Part shown: positions 50,213 through 59,168 of the stretch, piece by piece
How the letters are laid out: the number at the start of each line of letters is the position of its first letter
Position numbering within the stretch: the stretch's first letter is position 1
IMG/VR virus record: IMGVR_UViG_3300028274_000008
Location: 1-64,000 of that record
Source of the DNA: a virus
Length of the DNA stretch: 64,000 bases
Strand: one strand, 5' to 3'
The notes under the pieces: generated by a model
Database searches by the model: none
Told to the model about the DNA's origin: nothing
The model's input: only the letters and a program-made list of their open reading frames with translations
Program-made: the position numbers and the translations under genes

Positions 50213-51221
50213 TACAGAAAACCAATCACTTTCAATAGCCGTATGGCTTGTAACCGATTCTTATGATAAAGATCCCTTTCCCGGGCAATTGCATATAAGT
50301 GTCACTGGACTACTTAAACCAGCCAGAATGATTGTTTTAAGTGGTAGACTTACTGATGCCCAGGCTGTAGACCCAGAAGAAACAGAATATGATATTTCAA
50401 TGAATATACCCAATAGAATGGGTACTGCTATTCATAGTGGTATCGAGAATGCTTGGATCAAAAACTATAAACAAGCATTAAAAGATCTGGGTTACCCACA
50501 AGCAATAATTGATAGAATTGTTATTAACCCATCATACAATGACCGACAAGCAGTTCCTAACTGTATTCCAGTTTATATGGAACAGCGTATACATAAAACC
50601 ATTGAAGGCTATATTGTCAGTGGTAAATATGATTTTGTTGGTGAAGGAATCATAGAAGACTTCAAATCAACTGGTGTATATGGTTACATGAAGAAAGATC
50701 CACATGATGATGAACTTAAAATATTACAGGGTAGTATTTATCGTTGGCTCAATCCTGATATTGTTACTGCAGATCATATGCTTATCCAATATGTATTTAC
50801 TGATTGGTCCAAGCTTGATTCAAAGATCAGGGCTAAACGAGGTTACCCAGCATCTCGCATTGTACCCAAAAAATTAATGCTCAAATCTATTCCGGAAACT
50901 GAATCCTGGATCCGTCAGAAGATCCAATTAGTTAAATCTTTAGAATTGGTTCCAGAACATGAATTACCCCTTTGCACTGATGAAGAACTATGGCAGAGCA
51001 AACCAGTGTATAAATACTTCAAAAACCCTACTAAAACGAAGAGGAGTACCGCAAATTTTGATGATTACCACTTAGCCCATGCCAGACTACTCAAAGACGG
51101 TAATTGTGGCTTAATCAAAGAATTTAAGGGCACAGTACGCCGATGTGGTTATTGTACCGCATATGAACTGTGTACTCAGAAAAATGCATATTTAAACAAT
51201 GGAACACTACAGTTACCTTAA
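50199..51221 (+). CDS. PD-(D/E)XK exonuclease, RecB/Cas4-like
   Basis: A 340-residue protein from the ATG at 50199 (behind AAGAGGAGTG). Motifs of PD-(D/E)XK nucleases: GTAIHSGIE near 75, EQRI..TIEGYIVSGKYDFV, then IEDFKST (D...ExK type), and LQGSIYRW. C-terminal cysteines (CGYCTAYELC) suggest an Fe-S cluster as in Cas4/AddB-type enzymes. Role in replication or recombination as in N4-like phages (position of gp41). Confidence 0.82.
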   Translation: MKYTNTENQSLSIAVWLVTDSYDKDPFPGQLHISVTGLLKPARMIVLSGRLTDAQAVDPEETEYDISMNIPNRMGTAIHSGIENAWIKNYKQALKDLGYPQAIIDRIVINPSYNDRQAVPNCIPVYMEQRIHKTIEGYIVSGKYDFVGEGIIEDFKSTGVYGYMKKDPHDDELKILQGSIYRWLNPDIVTADHMLIQYVFTDWSKLDSKIRAKRGYPASRIVPKKLMLKSIPETESWIRQKIQLVKSLELVPEHELPLCTDEELWQSKPVYKYFKNPTKTKRSTANFDDYHLAHARLLKDGNCGLIKEFKGTVRRCGYCTAYELCTQKNAYLNNGTLQLP

Positions 51222-51232
51222 AGGAGGAATAA

Positions 51233-53389
51233 GTGAGAGATTTACAGACGTTAACTTTTCATCCAACTGCTGAAAAGATTGTAGACATACTCTGTAAGAA
51301 AACCCAGAATACCAATCCAATGTTCTTCAGAGTATTAATCAGTTATTATCTTGCAAAGATTACAGCTATGATGCGGGTTAAGATTGCTACTCAGGATAGA
51401 GGTGAAATACCTGTAAATCTGTATGCAATTAATTTAGCGCCCAGTGGACAGGGTAAAGGCCATTCAACTAATATAATTGAAGAGCAGTTAATTGATAAGT
51501 TCAGATCAACATTCTTTGATGTAACTGAACCAATTGTATCAGCTGAAAACTTAGCCAAACTGGCAGTAGAACGGGCCTTTGTACATAATGAGGATCCAGA
51601 TACTGTTGAAGTGAGAGTTAAATCAGAATTTGCTGCTTTAGGCGCCTTAGCCTTCTCATTTGATTCAGGCACTACTGCTGCTATCAAACAGATGCGGTAT
51701 AAACTATTAATGGGTGGTATTGGTTCAATGAATCTGGAGATAGATGAGATTGGCAGCAATCTATTAGGTAATGCTGATGTACTCTCTTCTTTCCTGGAAC
51801 TATTTGATGTTGGTAAAATCAAACAGAAGCTAACCAAAAATACAAAAGAAAACCTTAGAGCAGAAGAGATTGATGGTAGGACGCCTACTAATCTTTTACT
51901 ATTTGGTACACCCAGTAAATTATTAGATGGTGGCCGAACTGAAGCTGAATATGATTCTTTTCTGGAAACCGGTTATGCTCGTAGATGTATCTTTGGTTAC
52001 ACTAAAACAACCAAAAAAGACAAAACCTTAACACCTGAACAACGGTATAACTCTTTAACGGATGCTACAATAAGTGATTTTATATCAGATACCTCAATTG
52101 CTTTTGGGGAACTGGCTAACATAGCCAATTATAATAAAACATTATTGGTATCCAAAAAAGTAAGTATCCTAATTATTGAGTATACCATGTATTGTGAAGA
52201 TTTAGCTGAAAAGATGGGTGAGCATGAAGAGACGGCTAAAGCAGAGATGGCTCATCGATACTTTAAAGCCCTTAAGTTAGCTGGCTGTTATGCATTCATT
52301 GGTAATGAAGTAGAAATCACTGAAGATAATTTTTATCATGCAGTTCATATGATCGAAGAATCAGGTAAAGCTTTTAATCGTATGTTAACCCGGGACAGGG
52401 CTTATGTAAAATTAGCTAAGTATATTGCCAGTATCGGCCGAGAGGTTACCCATGGCGATCTGTTTGAAGACTTGCCATTCTATCGTGGTTCTAATCAAGT
52501 AAAACAAGAGATGATGCAATATGCTATTGATTGGGGTTATCGTAACCATATCGTAATTAAACATGTTACGAATAATGGTATTGAGTTCATTACAGGCGAG
52601 ACCCTTAAAAGAGTTGATTTAGGAGCTTTACGAATTGCTCATAGTGCAGACATCTCAGATAATTATGCAAATGATCCAGCACCATGGGACAAGATGCACA
52701 TCTTAACTCAATTGCCTCATCATAATTGGATCAACCATTTTACCATGAATGGCCATCGAAGTAATGATACCCTTAAGCCAGGCTTTGATTTAATTGTTTT
52801 GGATATAGATGATAAAGGCGTTACTATTGAAGCAGCTTCAAAATTATTAGAAGACTACAAATTCTTCTTATATACTACAAAACGTCATACACCAGTTCAT
52901 CATCGATTCAGAATAATCTTACCAATGAATTACCGGTTAACACTGGACACAGATGATTACAGTGAGTTCATGTGTAATATATTTGAATGGTTACCATTTG
53001 ATGTGGACATCCAGGCAAAAGACAGATGCCGTAAATGGCTAACCCATAAACACTTCTTTACTTACAATACTGGTATTAAATTAATTGATGCCAGATTATT
53101 CATTCCTCGAACCAGTAAGAATGATGAAAGAAAGAAAACAATTCAAACATACCAGTCTTTAAGTAATATACAGCGTTGGTTTGTACAGAATTCTACTATG
53201 GGTGGCCGTAACAACCAATTAGTCCGTTATGCTTTAGTTTTAGTGGATATGGGCTATCCAGTAGATATAGTTGAAACCCAGGTTAAGAAACTTAATGCCG
53301 GGTTACCTGACAGTCTGCCGAATAAAGAAATTGATGATACTATTATGAGAACAGTATCTAAAGCAATTATTAAAAGAGAAAAACCATAA
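51233..53389 (+). CDS. Primase/helicase: DUF3987-like N-terminal domain plus AEP primase and PriCT
   Basis: A 718-residue protein (start GTG after AAAGGAGGAATAA). The N-terminal part carries an ATPase loop-like SGQGKGHSTN near residue 75 and resembles DUF3987. Residues about 500-610 show AEP-primase features: LIVLDIDDKG, then TTKRHTPVHHRFRIILP and DVDIQAKDRC. The last 90 residues resemble PriCT (STMGGRNNQLVRYAL). N4 gp43 is of this kind. Primes DNA synthesis in the phage replisome. Confidence 0.82.
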   Translation: MRDLQTLTFHPTAEKIVDILCKKTQNTNPMFFRVLISYYLAKITAMMRVKIATQDRGEIPVNLYAINLAPSGQGKGHSTNIIEEQLIDKFRSTFFDVTEPIVSAENLAKLAVERAFVHNEDPDTVEVRVKSEFAALGALAFSFDSGTTAAIKQMRYKLLMGGIGSMNLEIDEIGSNLLGNADVLSSFLELFDVGKIKQKLTKNTKENLRAEEIDGRTPTNLLLFGTPSKLLDGGRTEAEYDSFLETGYARRCIFGYTKTTKKDKTLTPEQRYNSLTDATISDFISDTSIAFGELANIANYNKTLLVSKKVSILIIEYTMYCEDLAEKMGEHEETAKAEMAHRYFKALKLAGCYAFIGNEVEITEDNFYHAVHMIEESGKAFNRMLTRDRAYVKLAKYIASIGREVTHGDLFEDLPFYRGSNQVKQEMMQYAIDWGYRNHIVIKHVTNNGIEFITGETLKRVDLGALRIAHSADISDNYANDPAPWDKMHILTQLPHHNWINHFTMNGHRSNDTLKPGFDLIVLDIDDKGVTIEAASKLLEDYKFFLYTTKRHTPVHHRFRIILPMNYRLTLDTDDYSEFMCNIFEWLPFDVDIQAKDRCRKWLTHKHFFTYNTGIKLIDARLFIPRTSKNDERKKTIQTYQSLSNIQRWFVQNSTMGGRNNQLVRYALVLVDMGYPVDIVETQVKKLNAGLPDSLPNKEIDDTIMRTVSKAIIKREKP

Positions 53390-53408
53390 ACTATAAAGGA
53401 GGTTAAGT

Positions 53409-53525
53409 GTGGTCGATCAAAATGATAATCTTGTATTAATTGTTGGTTCAAGTGGTGGTGGTAAATCAGCATCATTACGGGATATTAAAGATCCCCAAAA
53501 TGTATATTACTTCAATTGTGAAGCT
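53409..53525 (+). CDS. Sak4-like ATPase, exon 1
   Basis: Starts at GTG behind AAAGGAGGTTAAGT; encodes 39 residues ending YYFNCEA. Walker A GSSGGGKSA at residues 13-21. The frame stops right after. Joined to exon 2 at 54454 it gives a 243-residue ATPase (FNCEA followed by NKKLPF), like Sak4-type or N4 gp42-like recombination/replication ATPases. Confidence 0.85.
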
Positions 53526-54453
53526 AAATAATTGGCTTCGTTAAACCCATTGAATTGCTGGAAACCCCAAACAAATAATGTTGTGGGCAATCAGCAGCGA
53601 AGACTTAACGTGTCTTGACAGAGCAGTTTAAATATGGTACTTTGAACAACTTCTCAATTAAATAAAGGAGAAATTGTATGAAAGAATACATAGAAGAAAC
53701 TGAAACTGGAATTTACAGAATAACCGAAAGAGGTAAGATCTTTTCCCAAAGTAAGCTTAAAATACCTATTGTGGGAAAAGGTATGCAACATACAGGAAAA
53801 TTCCACATGATAACAAAACCTGAAAGGGAACTAACATATACTCTCAATAATAGAGGGTATTTATCAGTAGGAATTATGAAAAAAACTTTTATGGTGCATA
53901 GATTAATCGCTAAAGTATTTGTAATTAATCCGTGTAATAAGCCTCAAGTGAACCATATTGATGGTAACAAACTAAATAATTGCGCTTTAAACTTGGAATG
54001 GTGTACAGCCCAAGAAAATATCCAACATGCTTATAGAATTGGTATAAATAAAGGATGTCTTGGGCTAAAACGCATATATAGTAGTGCCCAAATTAAAGCT
54101 AAATGTCTTGCAAATTTAAAGAATAAATCTAAACTGACTCCTGATGAAGTCAAATATGTTAGAAAAGTATATATTGCAAGAGATAAAAATTTTAGTTGTA
54201 CTGCATTAGCTACACAATTTAATGTTAGTATCGCCGCCATGAGTAAAATTGTAAAAAGACAGTCCTATCAACACATTAAGTAACGTTCAACGACTATCGA
54301 AAGCATCTTATATAAGATAAGCAAGTAGAGTACACCCAAGTGGGTGGAAGCGGTGGGACGTAGAAATACGTATGATATAGTCTACTCTCATATGAAAGTA
54401 TGAGCAGAGTTAAAAGCTCGATATTAGCGTAACGAACTAATATGAATATAAGG
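53526..54453 (+). ncRNA. Group I intron with HNH gene, in the Sak4-like ATPase
   Basis: 928 nt. P1: exon end GAAGCU pairs with GGCUUC (53534-53539), with U-G at the splice site. Core: GCUGGAAACCCC, GUGGGCAAUCAGCAGC, GACUAU (54291) and AUAGUC (54377) for P7, GAGUACACCCAAGUGGGUGG for P8. Ends in G with in-frame junction. Closely related to the intron at 33926 by its 3' core. Confidence 0.88.
53678..54283 (+). CDS. HNH homing endonuclease in intron 2
   Basis: A 201-residue protein behind AAAGGAGAAATT. HNH core NHIDGNKLNNCALNLEWCT ... NIQHA near residues 92-115. The C-terminal 60 residues (LTPDEVKYVRKVY ... CTALATQFNVSIAAMSKIV) form a helix-turn-helix for DNA recognition. Typical intron homing enzyme; distinct from the one in intron 1. 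Confidence 0.92.
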   Translation: MKEYIEETETGIYRITERGKIFSQSKLKIPIVGKGMQHTGKFHMITKPERELTYTLNNRGYLSVGIMKKTFMVHRLIAKVFVINPCNKPQVNHIDGNKLNNCALNLEWCTAQENIQHAYRIGINKGCLGLKRIYSSAQIKAKCLANLKNKSKLTPDEVKYVRKVYIARDKNFSCTALATQFNVSIAAMSKIVKRQSYQHIK

Positions 54454-55068
54454 AATAAAAAATTACCATTTCCAGCTAAATTTCAACAGTTTAATATTAC
54501 CAATCCTTACCAGGTTCATGAGGGATTAGTACATGCTGAATCCAAACCTGATATTCATACTATTGTAATTGATAGTTTAACCTTTTTAATGGATATGTGT
54601 GAGTTACAGTTTATTCTGGATGACCGGATAACTGATACAATGAAAGGATGGGCCGAATACCAAAAATTCTTTAAAAAACTTATGCAGGAACATGTTGCAA
54701 AGTCTACAAAGAATATCATATTCACAGCCCATGTTCAGTCAATCCTTAATGAGACAGATATGGTTCTTGAGAAAAAGGTACCTATTAAGGGTGCTTTAAA
54801 AGCAAATGGTGTTGAGGCTTATTTCAGTACTATTGTGAGCGCACGAACCATAACGGTAAATAAACTGACAAACTTTAAGAATCCACTACTTACTGTTACA
54901 CCTGAAGAAGAAACTTTAGGATTTAAGTATGTATACCAAACCCAATTAACCAAAGAAACAGTCAATGAAAGGATCCGTGCCAGTATGGGTATGTGGACCC
55001 AACAAGAAACTTTCATTGATAACAATGCACAATTTTTAATGGATCGATTACATAAATACTATGTGTAA
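54454..55068 (+). CDS. Sak4-like ATPase, exon 2
   Basis: 204 codons of the C-terminal part. Walker B-like TIVIDSLTFLMD near residue 30, then a helicase-like core with KNIIFTAHVQS. Apparent ATG at 54442 lies inside the intron end and is probably not used. The intact protein is an annealing or RecA-like ATPase. Confidence 0.85.
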   Translation, partial: NKKLPFPAKFQQFNITNPYQVHEGLVHAESKPDIHTIVIDSLTFLMDMCELQFILDDRITDTMKGWAEYQKFFKKLMQEHVAKSTKNIIFTAHVQSILNETDMVLEKKVPIKGALKANGVEAYFSTIVSARTITVNKLTNFKNPLLTVTPEEETLGFKYVYQTQLTKETVNERIRASMGMWTQQETFIDNNAQFLMDRLHKYYV

Positions 55069-55100
55069 TTGATTTTAATTTTTAACAAGGAGAATACCGT

Positions 55101-55853
55101 ATGAGTTTACTTGATCAACTAACAACTGATGACAAAGACATCCAGCAAGAAACTGATTCCGTTGGAACCAGTTTTTCACCCTTAGAGAGTGGTCTATATC
55201 TGCTGAAGGTTATATTTGCTTATATCACCATCTCAGCAGGTGAAGCCATGGCCCTAAACATTCTGTTTGAGACCCCAACTAAACAGAGAATCAGACAGCA
55301 GTTCTGGATGACTTCCGGCAAGGACAAAGGTAAGAAGAATTTCTATATCAACAAGAAGACTAAAGAAAAACACTACTTACCTGGTTTTAACCAAGCTAAT
55401 GGTATTGCCCTGCTGACTTGCAACAAAGGCATTAACCAGATGGTAACTGAAACCAAAACCATTAATCTCTATGATTATGATCAGAAAAAAGAAGTACCAA
55501 AAGACGTTGACATGATTGTAGAGCTGATTGACAAAGAAATTACTGCCGGTGTCATTAAACAGATTGTTGATAAAAATGTTCAAAATGATACTGGAGCATA
55601 TGTACCTTCCGGTGAGACCCGAGTTGAAAATGAAGTAGATAAGCTTTTCCATACTGATGGCCGTACCATTACTGAAATCCGGGCTAAAAAACCAGCTACT
55701 TTTAAAGATACCTGGCTTGAACGTTGGGAAGGAAAAGTTAAAGACAAATCTGCAGCTAAAGCAGGAGTAGTTAGTGGGGCCCCTAAAGCCAATAAAGTCC
55801 AGACTGCTACTGGTGGAACCACTGCTAAAGCAGATTCACTCTTCCAGGATTAG
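55101..55853 (+). CDS. Single-stranded DNA-binding protein (N4 gp45-like)
   Basis: A 250-residue protein after ACAAGGAGAATACC. A beta-rich OB-type core is followed by a Lys/Ala-rich linker and a short conserved tail ending ADSLFQD. In N4, gp45 SSB uses its C-terminal tail to activate host polymerase at late promoters. The next gene product has a similar tail (VDSLFNT). Assignment is by size, position and tail, so moderate. Confidence 0.65.
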   Translation: MSLLDQLTTDDKDIQQETDSVGTSFSPLESGLYLLKVIFAYITISAGEAMALNILFETPTKQRIRQQFWMTSGKDKGKKNFYINKKTKEKHYLPGFNQANGIALLTCNKGINQMVTETKTINLYDYDQKKEVPKDVDMIVELIDKEITAGVIKQIVDKNVQNDTGAYVPSGETRVENEVDKLFHTDGRTITEIRAKKPATFKDTWLERWEGKVKDKSAAKAGVVSGAPKANKVQTATGGTTAKADSLFQD

Positions 55854-55866
55854 TTTTTAAATTACC

Positions 55867-55894
55867 AAAGGTCCTATTAAACAGTAGGGCCTTT
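55867..55894 (+). terminator. Hairpin after the SSB-like gene
   Basis: AAAGGTCCTA pairs with TAGGGCCTTT (10 bp, one G-U, 8-nt loop), followed by ATCATT. Partial terminator or stabiliser. Confidence 0.55.
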
Positions 55895-55926
55895 ATCATT
55901 AATTCATATTATAAGGAGATTAAAAT

Positions 55927-56301
55927 ATGGAAATCAGTATTAACGAGGACAAGATCCTTAAAACCATTAAAAAGCATGGTGGTGCTATCATTGAAGCTGG
56001 GATTATTCAGGCCATTAAAGACTATGCTGGCAATGTAGTCAGTGACAGTCTTATTGAAGGACCGACTACTGTTGGTGGTGCAATTGCTGAACATGTAGGA
56101 CCTGAAGTTAAACCAATGCCAGCCAAGCCTAAACGTAAAAGACGTTCTCAGGCTGAAATGAAAGCAGATGCTGCAGCTAAACAAAAAGCTGAAGAAGAAG
56201 ATAAAGCTAAAGAACCAAACAGTGATCCAGTGGTTGAAGGAACCCCAGTGCCTCAGACATCTACGGTCAGATCAGGCGTTGATTCGTTGTTTAATACTTA
56301 A
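55927..56301 (+). CDS. Protein of 124 residues with SSB-like tail
   Basis: After AAGGAGATTAAAAT. Helical N-terminus, strongly basic Lys/Arg patch near residue 65, Lys/Glu/Ala-rich linker, and the C-terminal tail SGVDSLFNT, close to the SSB-like protein's tail. It may bind the same partner. No family recognised. Confidence 0.6.
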   Translation: MEISINEDKILKTIKKHGGAIIEAGIIQAIKDYAGNVVSDSLIEGPTTVGGAIAEHVGPEVKPMPAKPKRKRRSQAEMKADAAAKQKAEEEDKAKEPNSDPVVEGTPVPQTSTVRSGVDSLFNT

Positions 56302-56303
56302 TC

Positions 56304-56468
56304 ATGTGGAAACTCTGGGATGATGTTAAAATCATTGGGAGTTTGATATTAATTGCTTTTTTTGGTTTCTTATTCTTATTAAGTGTTCCATTTATAATTA
56401 TATTTGGTATTAGTCTTGCTTTAGGTTTTATTGGCTGGATCCTATTTACTGATAAACCACTCCCATAA
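56304..56468 (+). CDS. Small membrane protein, 54 residues
   Basis: ATG two bases after the preceding stop. Two hydrophobic segments (residues about 10-28 and 30-48) fold as a two-pass hairpin. Function unknown. Confidence 0.5.
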   Translation: MWKLWDDVKIIGSLILIAFFGFLFLLSVPFIIIFGISLALGFIGWILFTDKPLP

Positions 56469-56489
56469 CAATTAATTAACTAATCAAAT

Positions 56490-56513
56490 GATCCCCTTGA
56501 AATATAGGGGATC
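56490..56513 (+). terminator. 8-bp hairpin
   Basis: GATCCCCT pairs with AGGGGATC (8-nt loop), followed by TATTTAAAAAA. Weak terminator or attenuator. Confidence 0.45.
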
Positions 56514-56533
56514 TATTTAAAAAAGGAGTACCA

Positions 56534-56722
56534 ATGGCTAAAATTCAAAGAGAACCTATCCCATTTATTCCATATATTTTAACTATTGAGTCACAAAAAG
56601 AACATGATTTCTTAGAAGGTTTATTTTATGCCAGGGAAGGAGAAGCAAAAGAAAGATGTCGAAATTTTGATCCTACTCTTGATAAAGAATTCCATGCACT
56701 TATTAAATCAATGGAGAAATAA
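56534..56722 (+). CDS. Small protein, 62 residues
   Basis: ATG after AAAGGAGTACCA. It resembles short conserved proteins with the pattern IPFIPYILTIES..HDFLEGLFY. No function known. It overlaps the ligase start by one base. Confidence 0.5.
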   Translation: MAKIQREPIPFIPYILTIESQKEHDFLEGLFYAREGEAKERCRNFDPTLDKEFHALIKSMEK

Positions 56723-58020
56723 TGGAAACTATTACTTATTTAATTCAAAAGAATACCAATGGTAAAATTAAATTTATCCAATTTGCTCTTAATGGTGCAA
56801 CATTAACCCGGGAATGGGGTTTAATTGGTGGTGTATGTCAAGGTACTGTTAACACCTATGAAGCAATTAATGTTGGCAAAGCTAATGAGCAATCACCTGA
56901 AGAAGCTGCAGAGGCTAAATACAAATATATCTGGAATAAAAAAATTAAAGAAGGCTATGTACCCACCCCATCTTTAGATGCTATCCCAGCACTACCTGAT
57001 TTCTTATCTAAACTTGACCTGGATAATATTCCTAAATCTTTCTGTCTTTCCAAACCAACTGCAAAGATATCTGATGCAGCAATGGGTACCCTATTGGCTT
57101 CAGGCCATGCCAGAATATTTGTAAAGTATAACGGCGGATGTCATTATGTTGTTATTGGTTCAAAAGGCAATGTTGAGATATACACCAGGCGCTGGGATAA
57201 CCATACAGCTAAGTATCCTAAAATAGTACAAACAATTTTAGATGAAAAATATCCTCCTAACTCTTTATTTGCAGTTGAATTATGTATTGATCCATTATTG
57301 AATCTACCTCACATGACATGTCTTAAGAATGCAAGTAAGGTAGCCAAAACGAATAATAGCGGGGGAACTCTTAAAGCAGACTTGACCAAGAGCCATGCAC
57401 TGCAAGAGGACCCGCTATATTCTATTAAAGCTGCAGTGTTTGGAATCCTTTATTATAATGGTGCTCAACTTTGGAACCAACCATATGAAATTATGTTAAA
57501 ATTAATTGAAAAGATTGTTCCACTACTCAGTACTCAGCAATTAATATTTCAACCACAAAATATTGGTCTGAATACAGTTAAAGCTGTTATTGATGCAGCT
57601 ACTGCTAATCAAAAATTAATTGAAGGTTTTGTTATCTGGGATACTACTAAAGCCATGGAAGTTACCATGAATGGTAAACCGGTTAGAAGAGCTGCATACA
57701 AAATCAAAATTAAAAATGAAAAGGATGTGATAGCTTATGGTTGGGAAAACGCTAATAACAAACCTGCTGGTATTATTGGGGCCCTTAAAATTTGTCAATA
57801 TGACGCCAAAGGTAATATGGTTGATCTTGGTACTGTTGGAGGTCTCAAACCAAAAGAAGGAGAGACCGACCCAGCTAACTGGAGCTTCCCCTGTGTCATC
57901 GAAGTTGGCTATGATAATCGGTTCCCTGAAACAGGCAGATTCCAATTTGGGCATTTTAACAAAGTACATGAAGACAAAGTTCCGGAAGAAGTAGAAATCT
58001 TTGACTTAAAAGAACTGTAA
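56722..58020 (+). CDS. DNA ligase with N-terminal WGR domain
   Basis: A 432-residue fusion. Residues 1-85 form a WGR domain (REWGLIGGVCQG). The ATP-dependent ligase core follows: motif I VKYNGG (Lys about 135), motif III FAVELCID, motif IV EGFVIWD and motif V YKIKIKNEKDVIAYGW. A C-terminal OB part ends in FGHFNK. The WGR fusion is unusual for a phage ligase; WGR usually binds DNA ends in PARP-type proteins. Confidence 0.82.
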   Translation: METITYLIQKNTNGKIKFIQFALNGATLTREWGLIGGVCQGTVNTYEAINVGKANEQSPEEAAEAKYKYIWNKKIKEGYVPTPSLDAIPALPDFLSKLDLDNIPKSFCLSKPTAKISDAAMGTLLASGHARIFVKYNGGCHYVVIGSKGNVEIYTRRWDNHTAKYPKIVQTILDEKYPPNSLFAVELCIDPLLNLPHMTCLKNASKVAKTNNSGGTLKADLTKSHALQEDPLYSIKAAVFGILYYNGAQLWNQPYEIMLKLIEKIVPLLSTQQLIFQPQNIGLNTVKAVIDAATANQKLIEGFVIWDTTKAMEVTMNGKPVRRAAYKIKIKNEKDVIAYGWENANNKPAGIIGALKICQYDAKGNMVDLGTVGGLKPKEGETDPANWSFPCVIEVGYDNRFPETGRFQFGHFNKVHEDKVPEEVEIFDLKEL

Positions 58021-58244
58021 TGAATAAAAATGGTCCTATAAGTGCAACTGCTTTGAATGCTGGAGTAACTTCAAGAAATGCTATTACAATAGCTACAGCT
58101 GTAGCAAGTAGTGATGCAGTTCTTGACTTACAGGAACGGGTAGCTAAACTTGAACAGGCACTCACTGCTAAAATTAGTGAATTGGTTCAAAATGATCCAG
58201 ACTTTAAAATGATTAAATTACTGTTTCAAAAAGGAGAGCTATGA
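58020..58244 (+). CDS. Small helical protein, paralogue pair A
   Basis: A 74-residue protein overlapping the ligase stop by one base (TAATG). The C-terminus NDPDFKMIKLLFQK matches the protein at 58469 (NDPEFKMVKLLLNK), so the two are paralogues. A leucine-heptad segment (LQERVAKLEQAL) suggests dimerisation. Function unknown. Confidence 0.55.
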   Translation: MNKNGPISATALNAGVTSRNAITIATAVASSDAVLDLQERVAKLEQALTAKISELVQNDPDFKMIKLLFQKGEL

Positions 58245-58459
58245 AATCAGAAGATTTTATAAAAATAGTTAATACACACAGAAGAAAGAATAAGAACACT
58301 TGGTATTCTTTTAATGAAATTGTGGAAAATAAAAAGGTTAAATTATCAGGTTATAATACTTGGTTGCGTACTTATTTAGTTGATGGTACGGTCTATTCAG
58401 GTCTTCATGGTTTGTCAGTGAAAGAATTTAAAGAAGAATTATCCCAACCTTTTAGGTAA
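58241..58459 (+). CDS. Small basic protein, 72 residues
   Basis: Coupled to the previous gene by 4-base overlap. Basic with Lys and aromatic residues; no recognised motif. It sits between the two paralogues. Confidence 0.5.
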   Translation: MKSEDFIKIVNTHRRKNKNTWYSFNEIVENKKVKLSGYNTWLRTYLVDGTVYSGLHGLSVKEFKEELSQPFR

Positions 58460-58468
58460 GGAATTGTA

Positions 58469-58717
58469 ATGACTGATCTTAATGAAATCTGTACTTATAT
58501 ACATATGTCTTTAACAGAATTAGGTGCACACGTACAAGCATTAGTGGTGGCATTAGAGGAGCAACAAAATAAAAATAAAGCTGAAATGAATGTCTTACGT
58601 GCAGATCTTAAACTTCAGATCCAAGAAACTATAAGAAATGACCCAGAATTTAAAATGGTTAAATTATTACTAAATAAGGAGACCTATAAAAATGAACCAA
58701 AAAGAAAAAGATCCTAA
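58469..58717 (+). CDS. Small helical protein, paralogue pair B
   Basis: An 82-residue coiled-coil-like protein whose C-terminal region repeats that of the 58020 protein. It overlaps the 58692 gene by 26 bases. Function unknown. Confidence 0.5.
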   Translation: MTDLNEICTYIHMSLTELGAHVQALVVALEEQQNKNKAEMNVLRADLKLQIQETIRNDPEFKMVKLLLNKETYKNEPKRKRS

Positions 58718-59168
58718 TAACATTGATCAACATGATCCAGGTGCTAAACTAGACCAAGGTAAATTATTGGCTGGAATACTTCAACAATTTTCATTAGCCC
58801 TTACTGCAGTTCTGGAGGTAGCCACCTTTGGTGCAAATAAGTACAGCAGAGGGGGCTGGAAACACGTCAAGAATGGCCAAGAAAGATATTCTGATGCTAT
58901 GATACGCCATTACCTCAAAGAGGCCTTAGAACCGCTTGATCTGGATTCAGGGTTACTGCATGAAGCCCACCTTGCATGGAATGCTTTGGCTCGACTTGAA
59001 CTTAAACTTCAAGAGATAGGCCAAGAGGCTACTTTATTTGAATCTTCTTGTGCCTTTAGTCACAAATGTGCTCTTATAAGTATGGACTGCTATTCTGGTG
59101 GTAAACGTTGTTTTACAACTAAAGCAGAAGCTGATATTAGAGCAGAGCAGGTAACTAATGAAAAGTAG
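58692..59168 (+). CDS. dATP/dGTP diphosphohydrolase-like protein (DUF5664 type)
   Basis: A 158-residue protein. Features of the family: AKLDQGKL at the start, then TFGANKYSRGGWKH, RYSDAMIRHYLKEAL and LDSGLLHEAHLAWNAL with conserved Glu/His/Asp that could bind metal. A C-terminal extension of about 50 residues with several Cys is not part of the family core. Probable nucleotide pyrophosphohydrolase. Starts behind AAGGAGACC. Confidence 0.75.
   Translation: MNQKEKDPNNIDQHDPGAKLDQGKLLAGILQQFSLALTAVLEVATFGANKYSRGGWKHVKNGQERYSDAMIRHYLKEALEPLDLDSGLLHEAHLAWNALARLELKLQEIGQEATLFESSCAFSHKCALISMDCYSGGKRCFTTKAEADIRAEQVTNEK

Noticed and set aside
54442-54453. ATG at 54442 as start of the Sak4-like protein
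   Set aside because: It lies inside the intron just before the splice site, without a ribosome-binding site; the protein needs the Walker A in exon 1.
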